Assembly (NCBI GenBank): GCA_963801055.1 | Contig: CAWDDE010000009.1 | Span: 23,392-87,391 of the forward strand | Reading direction: 5' to 3' | Source: DASUPK01 sp963801055 | Lineage (GTDB): Bacteria; Actinomycetota; Thermoleophilia; Solirubrobacterales; 70-9 | Length of the DNA: 64,000 nucleotides | Part shown: positions 17,403 to 25,651 of the stretch, piece by piece | Position numbering within the stretch: position 1 is the first letter of the stretch | How the letters are laid out: every line of letters begins with the position of its first letter | Notes under the pieces: model-generated | The model's input: only the letters and a program-made list of their open reading frames with translations | Databases searched by the model: none | What the model was told of the DNA's origin: nothing | Position numbers and translations under genes: made by a program

Positions 17403-17654
17403 ATGTCGTTTCTGCTCACATGTCCCAACTGTGGCCCGCGGGAGGTCACCGATTTCGTCTTCGGCGGCGAGGTGGTACCGCGTCCGTCCAGCAAGCCGTC
17501 CCGGCGGCAGCTCAACACCTACAACTACTTCCGCCGCAACCTGGCGGGCGTCCAGCGCGAGTGGTGGTACCACCGGTCGGGCTGCCGGGCCTGGTTCGTG
17601 GCAGATCGGGACACCACCACGAACCAGGTGAGCTGGGTCGGGTTGCCCGAATGA
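17403..17654 (+). CDS. mgdB: N-methylglutamate dehydrogenase small subunit (SoxD-like, delta)
   Basis: 83 residues: MSFLLTCPNCGPREVTDF, then FGGEVVPRP and YYHRSGCR-type end WWYHRSGCRAWFVADRD. This is the sarcosine-oxidase delta subunit fold, a small zinc-binding protein with CPNC, a later Cys and His as ligands, that bridges the two large subunits. Length is normal. It opens the rightward operon and overlaps the alpha-subunit gene by ATGA. Whether the complex oxidises sarcosine or N-methylglutamate is not visible here; the adjoining gmaS-mgsABC genes favour N-methylglutamate. Confidence 0.88.
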   Translation: MSFLLTCPNCGPREVTDFVFGGEVVPRPSSKPSRRQLNTYNYFRRNLAGVQREWWYHRSGCRAWFVADRDTTTNQVSWVGLPE

Positions 17655-20539
17655 GCGACCGCCTGCCACCCGGCACCAGTGAGCGAATCGACCGCCGCCG
17701 TGCGGTCTCCTTCGAGTTCGACGGGAGGCGTGTTGATGCGTACGAGGGGGACACAATCGGCTCTGCGCTTCATGCGTCCGGCCGACGGGTGATATCCCGC
17801 AGCTTCAAGTACCACCGGCCCCGGGGGCTGCTCTGCTGCGCCGGCCAGTGCCCGAACTGCCTGGTCGAGGTGGACGGCTGGCCCGGCGTCCGAGCCTGCA
17901 CCGAACCCGTTCGCCAGGGGATGGACGTCAGGCACATGAACGCGAGCCCCTCGCTGCGGTTCGACCTGATGAGGGGCACGGATCTCCTCGGCAGCCGGCT
18001 CACCCCGCCGGGCTTCTACTACAAGACCTTCTTCCGCCCGCGCCGCCTGTGGCCGCTGTACGAGAAGGTTTTGCGGGCCGCGGCGGGCCTCGGCAGGCTG
18101 CCGAAGAAACAGGCCGAGCGCAAGTGGCACACCGAGTACCGCCGGCGGCATGCGGACGTGCTCGTGATCGGAGGCGGGATGGCCGGCATGGCCGCTGCGC
18201 TGCAAGCCGCCGAGCTGGACGCCGATGTGGTGCTGGTCGACGATGGCCCGGAGCTCGGCGGGGCGCTGCTCGCCGGCAGGTCGGCCGGTGCGGCAAGACA
18301 GCTGGCAGGGAAGGTGCGCGACGCCGGAGTGGAGGTGCTGGCGCCGGCGGCTGCGATCGGCTATTTCGACGGGCTCGTGCCGGTCTGGTGTGGCAGCACG
18401 CTGCATCAGATCCGGGCCCAGGCCCAGATCACCGCCACCGGCTCGATCGAGCAGCCCCTGATGTTCGAGGGCAACGACCTGCCCGGCGTGATGCTCTGCT
18501 CGGGCGCAGAGCGACTCGCCGCGCTCTACGGAGTGCGGCCCGGGAACCGCGCCGTGGTCGCAACCACAACTGACCGCGGCCTGGAGTCCGCCCTCGCCCT
18601 GTACGAGGCCGGCGTCACCGTGGCGGCGGTCGCCGACGCCCGCCCCAGCGGGGGCGATGGCGAGCTGGAGGCCCGGATCGAAAGGGAGGGGATCCCGCTG
18701 CTGCGCGGCACCGTCCTGGTCAGGGCCTTCGGCCGCAAGCAGGTCAAGGGCGTGGTGGTCGCCAAGCTCGCTGATGACGGCCGTCCCGATCCCGAGGCCG
18801 AGCGCGGCCTCGATTGCGACCTGGTCGCGGTCTCCGGGGGCAGCGTGCCGTCCGGTTCGCTCCTCCTTCAGGCCGGCGCCAAGGCCCGGTGGGATCCAAA
18901 AAGCGGGGCGTACGTCCCAGGCGAGACCCCCCCGGGGATCTACGCGGTGGGCGGCGTCGCAGGTCACGCCTCACGGGTCGACGCCGAGGCGTCCGGTGCG
19001 ATCGCGGGTGCCGAGGCCGCCCTTTCGCTGGGCTACGGCGACGATCGCGCCCGCGCCGGGCTCGCCGCCGCCCGCGAGGCGTTGGGGCATGTGGCCGACG
19101 ATGGGGTCCGCGCGGAGCCTCCGGCGGCCGCAGGCGCCAGCCGCGGCCACGGGAAGTGCTTCGCCTGTCTCTGCGAGGACGTCACCACCGACGACATCGA
19201 CTTCTCGATCGACGAGGGATTCGACTCCCTGGAGCTGCTGAAGCGCTACACCACGGTGACCATGGGCCCCTGTCAGGGGCGGATGTGCCAGCTCGCCTCG
19301 ATCCGCAAGGTGGCCGAGCACACGGGCCAGCCGGTCGAGGAGGTTGGGTTGACCACCGCGAGACCGCCGTGGTCGAGCGTGCCGATGGGAGCGCTGGCGG
19401 GCCGGCCCTTCGAGCCGGCGAAGCGCTCCGCGGTCCACGGGCGGCACCGCGAGCTCGGGGGCGACGTGCTCTGGGCGGGCGACTGGCGCCGTCCCTACGA
19501 CTACGGCGATCCAAGGGGTGAGACGATGGCCGTCCACGACGGTGCCGGCCTGATCGACGTCTCCACCCTGGGGAAGCTGATCGTGCGCGGTCCCGACGCC
19601 GACCGCTTCCTCAACCTGCTCTACCCCAACCGGTTCGACAATCTGAAGCCGGGCCGGATTCGCTACGGGGTGCTCGGCGACGACGCCGGGCGGATCGCCG
19701 ATGACGGCACCATCTGCCGGCTCGACGAGCTGTCGTATTACGTCACGACCACCTCCAGCGGGGCCGACGCGGTCGAGGCCTGGTTCTCCTGGTGGCTTGC
19801 GGAGTGGGACCTGAACGTTCACCTCACGGACGTCAGTCAGGGCCTCGCGGCGTTCAACCTCGCGGGGCCTCGCTCCCGCGAGATCCTCTCCGGACTCACC
19901 GAGCTCGACTGCTCGAACGACGCGTTCAGCTACCTCGACGGGAAGCGAGCCCACGTGGCCGGAGTCCCCTGCCTGCTGTTACGGATCGGATTCGTGGGGG
20001 AGCTGGGATATGAGCTCCACTGCCCCGGCTCACTGGCGGAGGATCTCTGGGACGCCCTGATCGAGGCCGGTGAGCCCCATGGCATCAGGCCGTTCGGTCT
20101 CGAGCCGCAGCGCGTGCTGCGCCTCCAGAAGATGCACATCCTCGTCGGCCAGGACACAGACGCCGAGTCCAACCCGCTGGAGGCCGCGATGCCGTGGATC
20201 GTCAAGCTCGACAAGGACGAGGACTTCATCGGCCGATGGGCGCTGGAGCTGGTCCAGGAGCGGGGAGACGAGAACAAACTGGTCGGCTTCACGATGGCCA
20301 ACGGGGCAGTGCCGACGGAGGGCGCCGCCGTGGTCGGCGACGGCGACCAGCCGGTCGGGCGGGTCACCTCCTCGCGCTTCTCCCCCAAGCTCGAGAAGAC
20401 GATCGGGATGGCCTGGGTCCCGGCCGCGCTGGCCGAGGACGGGACCGAAATCACGTTGGCCGACAATGGGCGGCGGCTGCGAGCCCAGGTGCAGACGGCG
20501 CCGTTCTACGACCCCGACCAGGAGCGGCTGCGCGGATGA
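17651..20539 (+). CDS. mgdC: N-methylglutamate dehydrogenase large subunit (SoxA-like, alpha)
   Basis: 962 residues, usual for the alpha subunit. Domains in order: N-terminal 2Fe-2S ferredoxin-like region with a full set of cysteines (LLCCAGQCPNCLVEVDG ... RACTEPV); an NAD/FAD disulfide-reductase-like fold (ADVLVIGGGMAGMAAALQA); a BFD-like cysteine region (KCFACLCEDVTTDD ... GPCQGRMCQ); and a C-terminal GcvT aminomethyltransferase domain that binds folate (GLIDVSTLGKLIVRG ... GFVGELGYELHCPG). The folate domain takes the one-carbon unit as methylene-THF. Classical sarcosine oxidase alpha lacks the N-terminal cluster cysteines; their presence fits a dehydrogenase passing electrons onward. Coupled by overlap to both neighbours. 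Confidence 0.9.
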   Translation: MSDRLPPGTSERIDRRRAVSFEFDGRRVDAYEGDTIGSALHASGRRVISRSFKYHRPRGLLCCAGQCPNCLVEVDGWPGVRACTEPVRQGMDVRHMNASPSLRFDLMRGTDLLGSRLTPPGFYYKTFFRPRRLWPLYEKVLRAAAGLGRLPKKQAERKWHTEYRRRHADVLVIGGGMAGMAAALQAAELDADVVLVDDGPELGGALLAGRSAGAARQLAGKVRDAGVEVLAPAAAIGYFDGLVPVWCGSTLHQIRAQAQITATGSIEQPLMFEGNDLPGVMLCSGAERLAALYGVRPGNRAVVATTTDRGLESALALYEAGVTVAAVADARPSGGDGELEARIEREGIPLLRGTVLVRAFGRKQVKGVVVAKLADDGRPDPEAERGLDCDLVAVSGGSVPSGSLLLQAGAKARWDPKSGAYVPGETPPGIYAVGGVAGHASRVDAEASGAIAGAEAALSLGYGDDRARAGLAAAREALGHVADDGVRAEPPAAAGASRGHGKCFACLCEDVTTDDIDFSIDEGFDSLELLKRYTTVTMGPCQGRMCQLASIRKVAEHTGQPVEEVGLTTARPPWSSVPMGALAGRPFEPAKRSAVHGRHRELGGDVLWAGDWRRPYDYGDPRGETMAVHDGAGLIDVSTLGKLIVRGPDADRFLNLLYPNRFDNLKPGRIRYGVLGDDAGRIADDGTICRLDELSYYVTTTSSGADAVEAWFSWWLAEWDLNVHLTDVSQGLAAFNLAGPRSREILSGLTELDCSNDAFSYLDGKRAHVAGVPCLLLRIGFVGELGYELHCPGSLAEDLWDALIEAGEPHGIRPFGLEPQRVLRLQKMHILVGQDTDAESNPLEAAMPWIVKLDKDEDFIGRWALELVQERGDENKLVGFTMANGAVPTEGAAVVGDGDQPVGRVTSSRFSPKLEKTIGMAWVPAALAEDGTEITLADNGRRLRAQVQTAPFYDPDQERLRG

Positions 20540-21282
20540 GCTTCGAGTTCCTCGCCCCCGACGCCGCCCAGCCGCTCAACGGGACCCGGCCGGCGTTCCG
20601 CAGCCCGATCGAGTGGACCCTTCGGGATCAGGGGGCGAACTTCACCGGGCGCTCCGGCTGGAGGGTGGTGACCGACTACGGGAATCCGGGCGCAGAGTCG
20701 GTCGCCTGCCGGGACTCGGTCGGGGTCGCCGATCTCTCCTTCCTCGGCAAGTTGGAGCTCCAGGCCGCGCCCGGAATCGCCTCGTCGATCGTCGCGGAGC
20801 TCACCGGCGGGGGCGCGCTGGCGCCCGGGCGGGCGACAGTGCACGAAGAGGTCTGGTGGTGCCCGATGACGATGGGCCGCGTGCTGGCTCTTACCCCGCC
20901 CGAGAGGACGGCGGAGGTGCGCGACCGCCTCGACGCCGCGGCCTCTGCCGCTTCGTTCGCCTCCGTCGTCGAGATGACGGCCGCATACGGCTCGAACGCG
21001 CTGATCGGGCCGCTCGCCCGCGAGACCTTCGCCAGGACCATGGCGCTCGACCTGAGACCGGATCATTTCGCCCAGGGGGACTTCGCCCCGGTCTCGGTGG
21101 CCCGTACGCCCGGAATGGTCCTGAGGCAGGGGGCTGATCTGTACCTGCATCTCTTCGGATCCGGATTCGCCCAATACATCTGGACCGTCTTCATCGACGC
21201 GGCGCGCCACCTGGGCGGGAGGGCTATCGGCGCCAGGGCGCTGGAGGCCGCGACGAGGACAGCGGAGGGCGTCCGTGCGTGA
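20536..21282 (+). CDS. mgdD: N-methylglutamate dehydrogenase gamma subunit (SoxG-like)
   Basis: 248 residues beginning MSFEFLAPDAAQPLNG. SoxG proteins are GcvT-fold relatives that pack on the alpha subunit without catalysis. Features: SPIEWTLRDQGANFTGRSGW at the N-terminus, GVADLSFLGKLELQA, and the C-terminal RQGADLYLHLFGSGFAQYIW with FIDAARHLGGRAIG. Length is near the upper range of the family. The ATG overlaps the alpha stop (GGATGA) and its own stop overlaps the beta gene by 8 bases, so the subunits are made in fixed ratio. Confidence 0.85.
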   Translation: MSFEFLAPDAAQPLNGTRPAFRSPIEWTLRDQGANFTGRSGWRVVTDYGNPGAESVACRDSVGVADLSFLGKLELQAAPGIASSIVAELTGGGALAPGRATVHEEVWWCPMTMGRVLALTPPERTAEVRDRLDAAASAASFASVVEMTAAYGSNALIGPLARETFARTMALDLRPDHFAQGDFAPVSVARTPGMVLRQGADLYLHLFGSGFAQYIWTVFIDAARHLGGRAIGARALEAATRTAEGVRA

Positions 21283-22492
21283 CCTGTTTCGAAAGCGCCG
21301 CATGTGGCGGCGGACGCCCGACCTCAGGGACCGGTACGACGTCGTCATCGTGGGCGGTGGTTCGCACGGGCTGGCGATCGCCTACTACCTTGCCCGCGAC
21401 CATGGGATCAGCGACGTCTGCGTGCTGGAGCAGGGCTACATCGGCTCCGGCGCCGCCGGGCGCAACACGACGATCCTGCGCTCCAACTACAAGACACCCG
21501 AGGGCGCGCGCTTCTACGACGCCTCGGTGCGCCTCTACGAGGGTCTCTCCACGGAGCTGCGGTTCAACCTCCTCTTCTCACAACAGGGGCATCTGACCCT
21601 CGCGCACACCGACCGGGCGATGTTCGTGATGAACGAGCGGGCCGAGGTCAACCGCCTGGCGGGGATCGACTCCCGGGTGATCGGCCCGGAGGAGATCGCA
21701 CGGCTCGCGCCCGCGATGTCGCTCAGCCCCGACGCGGTCTATCCCGTGATGGGTGCGCTCTACCACCCGCCCGGCGGGATCATCCGTCACGACGCGGTGG
21801 TCTGGGGTTTCGCGAGCGCCGCTGACGCCGCGGGCGCCGAGATCCACCCGTATCGGCAGGTAACCGGGATCGAGCGCTCGAACGGGCGCGCCACCGGAGT
21901 CGTCCTCGCCGACGGCAGGCGGATCGATGCCGGGACGGTCATCAACGCCACCGCCGGCTGGAGCTCGACCGTCGCCGCTATGGCCGGGATCGAGCTTCCG
22001 ATCACCACCCACATCCTGCAGGCCTTCGTGACAGAGCCGCTGAAGCCGCTGCTCGACATTGTCGTCGTCTCCTCGCAGATGCACGTCTACATCTCCCAGA
22101 CCGACCGCGGGGAGTTCCTGATCGGTGCCGAGATCGAGCCCTGGACCACCTACCGCCAGCAGGGGACGCTCACCTTTCTGCAGGAGTGCTCGCGCCACAC
22201 CCTCGAGCTCTTTCCTCAGCTGGAGCGCGCCCGCATGCTCCGCAGCTGGGCGGGGCTGTGCGACATCACCCCGGACTACAGCCCGATCCTCGGCCGCACG
22301 GAGGTGGACGGCTTCCTGCTCAGCGCCGGCTGGGGCACCTACGGCTTCAAGGCCGCGCCGATCGTCGGCAAGACGATGGCCGAGCTGATCGCCACGGACG
22401 AAGTCCCCGAGCTGATCGAGTCGTTCGCGCTAGAGCGCTTCTACGAAGACCGGCTGGTCTCCGAGGTTGGCGCGGCGGCAGTCTCGCATTGA
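21275..22492 (+). CDS. mgdA: N-methylglutamate dehydrogenase beta subunit (SoxB-like, FAD)
   Basis: 405 residues, GTG start. The FAD dinucleotide fold is RYDVVIVGGGSHGLAIAYYLA, followed by VLEQGYIGSGAAGRNTTILR, the DAO-type signature near the flavin, and GTVINATAGWSSTVAAMAG. The C-terminal ITPDYSPILGRTEVDGFL and AGWGTYGFKAAPIVGK close the active site. This subunit carries the amine-oxidising flavin. Here the order is delta-alpha-gamma-beta, whereas sox and mgd operons usually begin with beta. The intact chain and the tight overlap suggest a working rearranged operon. Confidence 0.9.
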   Translation: MRDLFRKRRMWRRTPDLRDRYDVVIVGGGSHGLAIAYYLARDHGISDVCVLEQGYIGSGAAGRNTTILRSNYKTPEGARFYDASVRLYEGLSTELRFNLLFSQQGHLTLAHTDRAMFVMNERAEVNRLAGIDSRVIGPEEIARLAPAMSLSPDAVYPVMGALYHPPGGIIRHDAVVWGFASAADAAGAEIHPYRQVTGIERSNGRATGVVLADGRRIDAGTVINATAGWSSTVAAMAGIELPITTHILQAFVTEPLKPLLDIVVVSSQMHVYISQTDRGEFLIGAEIEPWTTYRQQGTLTFLQECSRHTLELFPQLERARMLRSWAGLCDITPDYSPILGRTEVDGFLLSAGWGTYGFKAAPIVGKTMAELIATDEVPELIESFALERFYEDRLVSEVGAAAVSH

Positions 22493-22514
22493 TCGATATG
22501 GAGAGAAGGAGGAG

Positions 22515-24191
22515 ATGAAGACTAGCCTCGAGATCGCCCAGGAAGCGCAGCTCGAACCGATTGACGTGATCGGCCAGCGAGTCGGACTCGAGCCCGACGA
22601 GATCGAGCCCTATGGACGAAACAAGGCGAAGATCTCGCTCGCTGCGATCGACCGGCTCGCCGGCAAGCCGGACGCCAAGCTCGTCTGCGTCGCCGGGATG
22701 ACGCCGACGAGGGCCGGCGAGGGAAAGACCACCACCTCGGTGGCGCTGACGGAGGGCTTGGGCCACATAGGCAAGAGTCCGGTTCTCTGCCTGAGGGAGC
22801 CCTCCCTGGGCCCCGTGTTCGGAATCAAGGGCGGCGCCGCCGGCGGCGGGCTCGCCCAGGTGGTGCCCATGGAGGACCTCAACCTCCACTTCACCGGCGA
22901 CATCCATGCGATCGGAGCAGCCAACAACCTGCTCGCCGCCCTGCTCGACGCGTCGATCCTTCACGGCAACCCTCACAAGATCGACGCCCTGCGGGTGACC
23001 TGGAAGCGAGCCGTCGACATGAACGACCGCGCACTGCGCGCGGTGGCACTGGGCCTCGGTGGCGCCGCCAACGGCTACCCCCGCGAGAGCGGATTCGACA
23101 TCACCGCCGCCTCCGAGGTGATGGCGATCCTCGCCGTCGCCCGCGACATCCAGGACCTGCGGGAGCGGCTGGGAAAGATCACGGCCGCCTACTCCCACGA
23201 GGGCGAGCCGGTAACCGCCGACGACCTGGGGGCAGCCGGAGCGATGGCCGTGCTGTTGAAGGACGCGATCAAGCCGAACCTGATCCAGACCCTCGAGGGG
23301 CAGCCCTGCCTGATGCACGCCGGGCCGTTCGCAAACATCGCCCACGGCAACTCATCGCTGATCGCCGACCTCCTTGGGCTGAAGCTCGGGGACTACGTCG
23401 TCACCGAATCCGGGTTCGGCTCGGACATGGGGATGGAGAAGTTCATCGACATCGTCTGCCGGGCGGGAGGGATCCGCCCCAGCGCGGTGGTGCTGGTTGC
23501 GACGGTGCGAGCCCTGAAGCACCACGGGGGTCTCGACGAGGCCGAAGGGGCGAGCAAGACGCGGGCCCGGGAGGCGATCGAGGCCGGGATCGGCAACCTC
23601 TACCGCCATCTGGGCATCGTGGAGGAATTCGGATTGCCCGCCGTGGTGGCCGTCAACCGCAGGCCGGAGGACACGGACGAGGAGGTTGAGCTGGTCCGGC
23701 GACTCGCCGAACAAGGGGGAGCGGCGGGGGCCGCGATCAGCACCGGCTTCGCGGAGGGCGGCAAGGGAACCGCAGAGCTGGCCGAGGCCGTCGCCGCCGC
23801 CTGCGACGGGCCAAGCGATCTCCGCCTTCTCTACGACGACGACGACGACGTCAAGTCGAAGATCGAGACGATCGGCGAGCGCATCTACGGCGCCGCGGAG
23901 ATCGTCTACTACTTCGAGGCAGAGCGGAAGATCCGGCAGTTCACGGACCAGGGCCTCGCCCATCTGCCGGTCTGCATGGCGAAGACCCCACTCTCGCTCT
24001 CGGCAGACCCCGAGCTGCTCGGTGCCCCCACCGGTTTCCAGCTTCCGGTCCGGGACGTTCGCGCCTATACCGGCGCCGGTTGGCTGGTGCCACTGTGCGG
24101 CGCCATCCAGCAGATGCCGGGTTTGGGCAAGACGCCCGCTGCCCACAACGTGGACGTCGACGCCCAGGGCCGGACGGTCGGGCTGTTCTAG
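22515..24191 (+). CDS. fhs: Formate-tetrahydrofolate ligase
   Basis: 558 residues from the ATG at 22515, which has an AAGGAGG box 2 bases upstream-spaced correctly; an upstream in-frame start at 22467 is less likely. Catalyses formate + THF + ATP to 10-formyl-THF, reversibly. The P-loop TPTRAGEGKTTTSVALTEGL is intact, with REPSLGPVFGIKGGAAGGG and HFTGDIHAIGAANNLLAALL following. In aerobic C1 oxidation it runs backwards, releasing formate and saving ATP; in assimilation it runs forwards. The fdh gene in the divergent operon supplies the next oxidation step. Located 22 bases after the dehydrogenase beta gene. Confidence 0.96.
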   Translation: MKTSLEIAQEAQLEPIDVIGQRVGLEPDEIEPYGRNKAKISLAAIDRLAGKPDAKLVCVAGMTPTRAGEGKTTTSVALTEGLGHIGKSPVLCLREPSLGPVFGIKGGAAGGGLAQVVPMEDLNLHFTGDIHAIGAANNLLAALLDASILHGNPHKIDALRVTWKRAVDMNDRALRAVALGLGGAANGYPRESGFDITAASEVMAILAVARDIQDLRERLGKITAAYSHEGEPVTADDLGAAGAMAVLLKDAIKPNLIQTLEGQPCLMHAGPFANIAHGNSSLIADLLGLKLGDYVVTESGFGSDMGMEKFIDIVCRAGGIRPSAVVLVATVRALKHHGGLDEAEGASKTRAREAIEAGIGNLYRHLGIVEEFGLPAVVAVNRRPEDTDEEVELVRRLAEQGGAAGAAISTGFAEGGKGTAELAEAVAAACDGPSDLRLLYDDDDDVKSKIETIGERIYGAAEIVYYFEAERKIRQFTDQGLAHLPVCMAKTPLSLSADPELLGAPTGFQLPVRDVRAYTGAGWLVPLCGAIQQMPGLGKTPAAHNVDVDAQGRTVGLF

Positions 24192-24199
24192 TCGGAGCG

Positions 24200-24817
24200 A
24201 TGGCCGAGTTCGGCAGCCGAGGCATCGAGGAGGCGCTCGCCGCGCTGGCCTCGCCGCGGGAGCCGGCCGCAGCCGGTGTCGCCTCGGCGTTCACCGCCGC
24301 CGCTGCCGCCGGGGTTGTCGAGCTCGCGGCGGCGCTGGCCGCCAAGAGGATCGCCGCACAGGACCGGGGTGCCGGCGGCGAGTCTGCGGACCGCATGCGC
24401 GCGCTTGCGGAGCAAGCCGGCAAACTCCGAGGGCGCCTGCTCGCCGCGGGGGATGAGGATGCGCGGGCCTATGCCCGGGTGGCCACCGCCCGCGAGGGGC
24501 GTGAACAGGCCAGGGCGCTGGATCGAGCGAGCGACCCACCACTTGCGATCGCCGAGAGTGCCGCTGCGGTCGCCGAGCGGGCAGCCGAGGTCGCCGACGC
24601 CGGAGACTGGACGTTTACGGCTGACGCGGTCGTTGCCGGGGAGCTGGCGGCGGCGGCGGCACTCGGTTGCGCGCAGTTGGTCGAGGCGAACCTCGCCGCA
24701 CATCCGGAGGATCCCCGCCCAGCACGTGCCCGCGCCGCTGCGGACCTCGCCGCACGCGCCAGCCGCAACGCGTCGGATCGCGTGAGCCGCACCGTGGCGG
24801 ATCACAGGGCGCGCTGA
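24200..24817 (+). CDS. fchA: Methenyl-THF cyclohydrolase-like (FTCD-C / FchA family)
   Basis: 205 residues beginning MAEFGSRGIEEALAALASP, all-helical, Ala-rich, of the formiminotransferase-cyclodeaminase C-terminal family. Useful segments: AAGVASAFTAAAAAGVVELAA, LRGRLLAAGDEDARAYARV and AADAVVAGELAAAAAL-like VVAGELAAAAALGCAQLVEA with N in VEANLA. In methylotrophs the free-standing form (FchA) hydrolyses 5,10-methenyl-THF to 10-formyl-THF. That fits exactly between the dehydrogenase and the ligase upstream. Cyclodeaminase activity on formimino-THF is possible, but no histidine-degradation genes are nearby. The matching methylene-THF dehydrogenase is not in the window. Confidence 0.8.
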   Translation: MAEFGSRGIEEALAALASPREPAAAGVASAFTAAAAAGVVELAAALAAKRIAAQDRGAGGESADRMRALAEQAGKLRGRLLAAGDEDARAYARVATAREGREQARALDRASDPPLAIAESAAAVAERAAEVADAGDWTFTADAVVAGELAAAAALGCAQLVEANLAAHPEDPRPARARAAADLAARASRNASDRVSRTVADHRAR

Positions 24818-24823
24818 GCGCCC

Positions 24824-25624
24824 GTGCACTTGGCTACGCTCGCGCCCGTGTCTCAGCAGTCGCTGGTGGACGTAACGGAAGCCGCGCTGCGGCAGCGCCT
24901 GGCGCCCGGCCGCGCTCGCTTCGGGGATCGCCTGCCGCCCGAGAAGGAACTGGCCGGTTCACTCGGCGTCTCGAGAGGCACCCTGCGCCTCGCCCTCGAG
25001 CGGCTGGAGGGCAATGGCGAGGTGAATCGCAGGCAGGGCAGCGGCACCTTCGTGGGGCGGGTGGCGATGCCTGCCGCCTTCAGCGAGGGTCTCGAGGTGC
25101 TCGAGTCCTACGCGTCCCTGGCCCGCCGCCAGGGCAAGCGGCTCAGCGTCCGCAACCTCTCCGTCGAGCAGGCACGAACACCTGGCTACGTTGCGGAGGC
25201 GCTAAGAGTCCGCCGGGGAGTGAAGGCGCCGCTGATCCAGCGGACCCTGGTTGCCGACAGCACGGTGGCCGCCCACATGCGCGACATCGTGCATCCCGGC
25301 ATCACACTGCCTCCAGCGGACGAGCTCCGCTCGGCGCTCGAGTCGGGAAAGATGGTGCTCGACGTCCTCGTCGAGCACGAGGTCCCGATCGCGTTCGCGA
25401 AGACGCATGTGCGTCCGCGGCTGGTTGAGCCCAACACCCGGCTGGGGCAAGCGTTGGAAGCGACGCGGGTCACCGCCACGCTCGAGCTGATCGAGGTCAT
25501 GCACCTGGCAGAAGGGCAGGCGGTGCAGTACTCCACTGAGGTATTCGCGCCCGGTTCCATCGATCTGCACGTGATGCGCAGCCTCCAGGTCTCAGCGGAC
25601 GAGGACGACAGGACCGGCGGCTGA
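24824..25624 (+). CDS. GntR family regulator, HutC/UTRA type
   Basis: 266 residues from GTG 24824. The winged helix is FGDRLPPEKELAGSLGVSR with GTLRLALERLEGNGEVNRR and the wing QGSGTFVGR, standard GntR. The C-terminal domain is the UTRA effector fold (LIQRTLVADSTVAAHMRDI ... ATLELIEVMHLAEGQAVQYS). It is the last gene of the dehydrogenase-fhs-fchA operon, starting 7 bases after fchA, so it is likely autoregulated with it. Candidate sites are the CTGTATGTAWGCC repeats and the ATTGGACCAAT palindrome in the 17.2-17.4 kb intergenic region. The effector could be methylamine or a glutamyl amide; this is not shown. Confidence 0.85.
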   Translation: MHLATLAPVSQQSLVDVTEAALRQRLAPGRARFGDRLPPEKELAGSLGVSRGTLRLALERLEGNGEVNRRQGSGTFVGRVAMPAAFSEGLEVLESYASLARRQGKRLSVRNLSVEQARTPGYVAEALRVRRGVKAPLIQRTLVADSTVAAHMRDIVHPGITLPPADELRSALESGKMVLDVLVEHEVPIAFAKTHVRPRLVEPNTRLGQALEATRVTATLELIEVMHLAEGQAVQYSTEVFAPGSIDLHVMRSLQVSADEDDRTGG

Positions 25625-25651
25625 GCCGGTTGCCGCGGGATCGAAGCGAGC

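Noticed and set aside
17403..22492. Plain sarcosine oxidase operon (soxBDAG)
   Set aside because: Subunits match, but gmaS-mgsABC is divergent next to it, alpha keeps 2Fe-2S cysteines, and no glycine-betaine or creatine genes are seen. N-methylglutamate dehydrogenase fits better; sarcosine use is not excluded.
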